Assembly (NCBI GenBank): GCA_016209145.1
Contig: JACQWT010000037.1
Span: 1-48,917 of the forward strand
Direction of reading: 5' to 3'
Length of the DNA: 48,917 bases
Origin: Deltaproteobacteria bacterium
GTDB taxonomy: Bacteria; Myxococcota_A; Polyangia; Polyangiales; Polyangiaceae
Position numbers and translations under genes: made by a program. The notes beneath the pieces are model-generated. The model was not told the origin of the DNA. It worked only from the letters and a program-made list of their open reading frames with translations, and ran no database searches. Below are positions 45,763-48,917 of this stretch, one piece after another; position 1 is the first letter of the stretch; the number at the start of each line of letters is the position of its first letter.

Positions 45763-47166
45763 TTGCGGCAGCCCGAGCCAGACAGCGTCCTGCTGAGCCG
45801 GCTCGTTGCGGCCGTGCCGGAGCCCGTGCTGGGCCTGTGCCGCCGGCTGCGCCAATGCGGCAAGCGCGGCTGGGTGGTCGGCGGCTCGGTGCGCGACCTG
45901 CTGCTCGGCCGGCCGGTGCAGGACTGGGACGTGGCGACCGACGCCCGCCCCCGGCAGATGATGCGCTTCTTCGCACGCGTCGTGCCGACGGGCATACGCC
46001 ACGGCACCGTGACCGTGCTCGTCGGCGACGCCGGCTACGAGGTGACGACTCTGCGCGGCGAGCATGGCTACGGCGACGGCCGGCGCCCCGACCGCGTCGA
46101 GTTCCACGACGACATCGCGCGCGATCTCGCCCGCCGCGACTTCACCATCAACGCCATCGCCCTGGATCCGATCGAGCCCTGCCTGGTCGATCCCTTCGGC
46201 GGACGCGCCGATCTCGCCCGTCGCGTGCTGCGCGCCGTGGGCGAAGCGCGCGAGCGCTTCGCCGAGGACGGCCTGCGCATCCTGCGCGCGGCGCGCTTCG
46301 CCGCCACGCTGGGGTGCCGCATCGAGCCCGACACGCTACGGGCGATGGGCGAGAAGGGCGCGCTCGAAACCTTCGCCAAGGTGAGCGCAGAACGCGTGCG
46401 CGACGAGTGGCTCAAAGCGCTGTCCGCGGCGCGGCCGAGCGTGGCCTTCGAGATCATGCGCGAGACGGGCATGCTGGCGATAGTTGGCCCCGAGTTGCTC
46501 GCGCTGCACGGGTGCCGGCAGAACCGCCACCACCTCCACGACGCCTGGCAGCACACCATGCTCTGCGTCGATGCCTGCCAGGGTGACGCGGTGCTCCGGC
46601 TCGCCGCTTTGCTGCACGACGTGGGCAAGCCGGCCACGCGAGCGGTGTCGGAAAAGACCGGCGATCATACCTTCTACAGCCACGAGGAGGTCGGCGCGAC
46701 CATGGCCGAGGCGATCCTGCGGCGGCTCAAGCTCTCGGGCGCCGACCGAGAGCGGGTTGTGCACATCGTGCGCCACCACCTCGTCTGCTACTCGCAGGGC
46801 TGGACCGACGCCGCGGTGCGGCGCTTCCTGCGGCGCGTGACGCCCGAGCGCACCGAAGACGTCTTCCAGCTTGCGCTCGCCGACGTGCGCGCCAAGGGCG
46901 GGGACGAGCAGGCCGACACCGTCCAGATCGAGAAGCTGCGCGCGCGCATCGCCGCCGTTGCGGCCGAGGGCAGTGTGCTCAGCGCGCGCGATCTGGACAT
47001 CGACGGCCACGCGCTCATGCGCGAGCTCGGCCTGGGGCCCGGACCGCTCATCGGCGAGCTGCTCGATGCCCTGGTCGAGTTGGTCACAGAGGAGCCGGGC
47101 CCCAACGAGCGGGGCAAGCTGCTCGATGCGGCCAGGGCGCACCTGGCGGGGCGGGCACATGAGTAG
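45763..47166 (+). CDS. cca: CCA tRNA nucleotidyltransferase / poly(A) polymerase family
   Basis: A 467-aa class II nucleotidyltransferase that adds CCA to tRNA 3' ends. It has the catalytic motif VVGGSVRDLLLGRPVQDWDV with the DxD pair, RRDFTINAIALDP, the nucleotide-binding region FAEDGLRILRAARFAATLG, and a C-terminal HD domain (LAALLHDVGKPATR, VRHHLVCYSQG). The HD domain suggests the phosphohydrolase-containing type. No ATG fits; TTG 45763 is the best start, 4 bp after the kinase stop. Its 3' end overlaps the lipoprotein start (ATGAGTAG). Poly(A) polymerase cannot be excluded by eye. Confidence 0.88.
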   Translation: MRQPEPDSVLLSRLVAAVPEPVLGLCRRLRQCGKRGWVVGGSVRDLLLGRPVQDWDVATDARPRQMMRFFARVVPTGIRHGTVTVLVGDAGYEVTTLRGEHGYGDGRRPDRVEFHDDIARDLARRDFTINAIALDPIEPCLVDPFGGRADLARRVLRAVGEARERFAEDGLRILRAARFAATLGCRIEPDTLRAMGEKGALETFAKVSAERVRDEWLKALSAARPSVAFEIMRETGMLAIVGPELLALHGCRQNRHHLHDAWQHTMLCVDACQGDAVLRLAALLHDVGKPATRAVSEKTGDHTFYSHEEVGATMAEAILRRLKLSGADRERVVHIVRHHLVCYSQGWTDAAVRRFLRRVTPERTEDVFQLALADVRAKGGDEQADTVQIEKLRARIAAVAAEGSVLSARDLDIDGHALMRELGLGPGPLIGELLDALVELVTEEPGPNERGKLLDAARAHLAGRAHE

Positions 47167-48780
47167 CTTGCGGCGTCAGGCTGCGGTCGTGGCACTGGCG
47201 AGTCTAGGCACACTCCTTTCGGCCTGCGCCGTGCGCGTATCGACACGCGGCCCGGCCGAGATCGTCGAGGGTTCCTCCTGCACGGCGGCGGCCGAATGCC
47301 CCATGCCGGCCGGCCCCTGCATGCTGGCGGCCTGCCTCGCCGGCGAGTGCGCCATCGTGCCGGCGCCCGACGGCCTGCTGTCGCAGGAGCAGCAGGCCGA
47401 AGGTGATTGTCAGCAACTCTACTGCGACGGCCGAGGGCAGGTTGCGAGCTTCCCGGCGGGCGAGGATCTGCCGCCGGACGACGGCAACCCCTGCACCGAG
47501 CCGGTGTGCGAGGGCAGCAAGCCGCGCCGCGTGCCCCGGCCGGCCGGCACGCCCTGCGCAGACGCAGGCGTGTGCAACGGCGCGGGCGTGTGCGGCGAGT
47601 GTCTTCCCGACGCACGACAATGTCGGGAGGGCGGGCTGCGCCGCTGTGATCGCAACGGCCACTGGGGCGGGCCGGGCCCGTGCCCCGAGGCGGCGCCGAT
47701 CTGCGCCGAGGACCGCTGCGTGGCCGTGGCCGAGCTCGCCCTGGGCGCGCGCCACGGCTGCGCGCGCTTCGAGAACGGCTCCGTGCGCTGCTGGGGCAGC
47801 GACGAAGCGGGACAGATGGGCCAGCAGGGCCCCGACGCCGCGCGCCCCGCCCCCTGGGACCCGGCTGCCCCGGCCGCGGCCGTGGGCGCCGGGCACGCTT
47901 GCGTGCTCGGGACGGGCGGCAGCGTGAGCTGCTGGGGACAGAACGACCACGGCCAGCTCGGTGGGGGCAGCTTCGCGCCGGCCGCCGCGCCGGTCGCGGT
48001 CAAGATCGACGGGGCGGTCGAGATCGCGGTCGGCCGGTGGCACACATGCGCGCTCGGCCGCGAGGGCAAGGTGTTCTGCTGGGGCCGGGGAGATCGCGGC
48101 CAACTCGGCGGGGGAAAGCCTCTATCGCAGCGGGGCGCGGGGAAGCAAGCGGCCGCAGCGGGCAGCGAGGCTGCCGCCACGGCACCACTCGCCGCGGCGC
48201 CAAGCCAGCCCCGGCCGGTCGAGGTCTCGTGGCCGGGCCGCGTGAGGAGCCTCTGGGCCGGGGGCGATCTGAGCTGCCTGCGGGCACCGCCGGCCCAGCG
48301 GTCGGCAAGCCGAGCCAGGTCGCCGGGCTCGGTCCGAGCACGCATCTGGCCCTGGGCGAGGCCCACAGTTGCGCGCTCCAGGCGGACGGCGCCATCCAGT
48401 GCTGGGGCGCCGGAGAGCGCGGCCAACTCGGCGACGGCGGCCGTGCCGACCGGAGCAGGCCCGCCCGGGTCGTGGGGCTGCAGGACGCCGTCGCCCTCGT
48501 CTGCGGGCGGGCGCACGCCTGCGCGCTCCTGCGCGGCGGCACGGTCAGGTGCTGGGGCGCCGGAGAGCGCGGCCAACTCGGCAGCGGCGCCGCCGAGGAC
48601 GCACCCCTTCCGGTGGCCGTGGAGGGGCTCGGCGCCGCGCGCGACCTGCTCGCAGGTGACGATTTCACGTGCGCTCTGGAACAATCCGGTGGCGTGCGGT
48701 GCTGGGGCGCGGGCGATCGCGGCCAGCTCGGCACGGGCGCGACCGAAGATGCGCTGCGGCCGGTGCCCGTGCGCTGGTAG
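47159..48780 (+). pseudogene. RCC1-repeat Cys-rich lipoprotein, frameshifted near 48285
   Basis: ATG 47159 overlaps the cca stop and starts a lipoprotein signal (QAAVVALASLGTLLSAC). Cys-rich units follow, then RCC1-type propeller units with HxCAxxxxGxVxCWGxxxxGQxG. Three complete units and the start of a fourth are in the first frame. After SLWAGGDLSCLR the frame changes near 48285 and the remaining units (EAHSCALQADGAIQCWGAGE, then two more) run in another frame to the TAG at 48778-48780. The fourth unit also lacks its GxVxCWG part. A deletion not divisible by three fits. Intact homologues would be surface propeller proteins. It could also be a sequencing error. Confidence 0.75.
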
Positions 48781-48917
48781 TATGCGTTCACGCATTGTGG
48801 CGCTAGCAACGACGGCTCGCCGAGTCGGCCGCGATCGCGGGGCAGGGGTGACGCGCCCGAAGGGCGCGTCGGGACCCCAACCCCGTCCCGAAGGGACGGA
48901 CTTACGTCCTCGGCCCG
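48780..48917 (+). mobile_element. Dispersed MITE-like repeat, copy 4 (cut by window edge), with relocated module
   Basis: It begins GTATGCGTTCACG at 48780, the last base of the preceding stop codon, and carries the core GACGGCTCGCCGAGTCGGCC. Between GATCGCGG and CTTACGTCC it has an extra 60 bp (48841-48900) with hairpins GACGCGCCC-GAA-GGGCGCGTC and CGTCCC-GAA-GGGACG. In the complete copy a similar module lies elsewhere (about 41712-41765) and inverted. The window ends inside the element. Confidence 0.78.

Overview
This 48.9 kb window is GC-rich bacterial DNA with about 40 genes. It most likely comes from a myxobacterium (Myxococcota). Several features point that way: a secreted protein ends in a Cys motif, a membrane helix and an Arg-rich tail like MYXO-CTERM; there are four transmembrane Ser/Thr protein kinases and an FHA-FHA-ABC transporter fusion; many predicted lipoproteins are Cys-rich; and there are a Roadblock/LC7 protein, a receiver-PATAN protein, FG-GAP and RCC1 repeat proteins and long Pro/Ser-rich linkers. 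No rRNA, tRNA, phage, plasmid or CRISPR array was seen.

Layout. 1-276: two copies of a dispersed repeat. 340-10322 (minus strand): a coupled operon of four exported proteins (FG-GAP/C-type-lectin lipoprotein, FG-GAP/TIG lipoprotein, a propeller-like protein, an NlpC/P60-like MYXO-CTERM protein), then a Roadblock protein and one long ORF that reads receiver-PATAN into a degenerate FeoB and FeoA. 10476-12290: an HTH-ImmA/IrrE protease with a PIN-like partner, then a trmO remnant. 12422-19684: lipoproteins, ilvE, a vapBC pair, a lipoprotein-map-Lnb-like operon and an Nfu scaffold. 19724-24204: envelope lipoproteins and a kinase. 24256-27818: a DUF5647 protein and three Cys-rich lipoproteins. 28226-36822: FHA-ABC transporter, two divergent kinases and a large membrane protein. 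37185-41830: DUF362 protein and polyferredoxin, facing a DUF1460 protein. 41834-48780: LolC/E-like permease, a kinase, cca and a broken RCC1 lipoprotein.

The clearest new signal is a 241-bp MITE-like element at 41578-41818. It has 13-bp terminal inverted repeats (12 matches) and an 8-bp target duplication. Element plus duplication is 249 bp, a multiple of three, so it sits in frame at codon 5 of the DUF1460 gene and is read as an N-terminal extension ahead of the signal peptide. Related copies lie at both window edges and at 24224-24264. They carry conserved hairpins, one with a compensatory base change, and one copy has an internal module moved and inverted. Both window ends fall inside this repeat, which fits a multi-copy element that broke an assembly.

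Most genes act at the cell envelope: lipoprotein export or processing (LolC/E-like, Lnb-like), wall hydrolysis (NlpC/P60-like, DUF1460), glycan recognition (C-type lectin) and kinase signalling. Linking these into one pathway is inference. All positions and family calls were made by reading; no database search was run.
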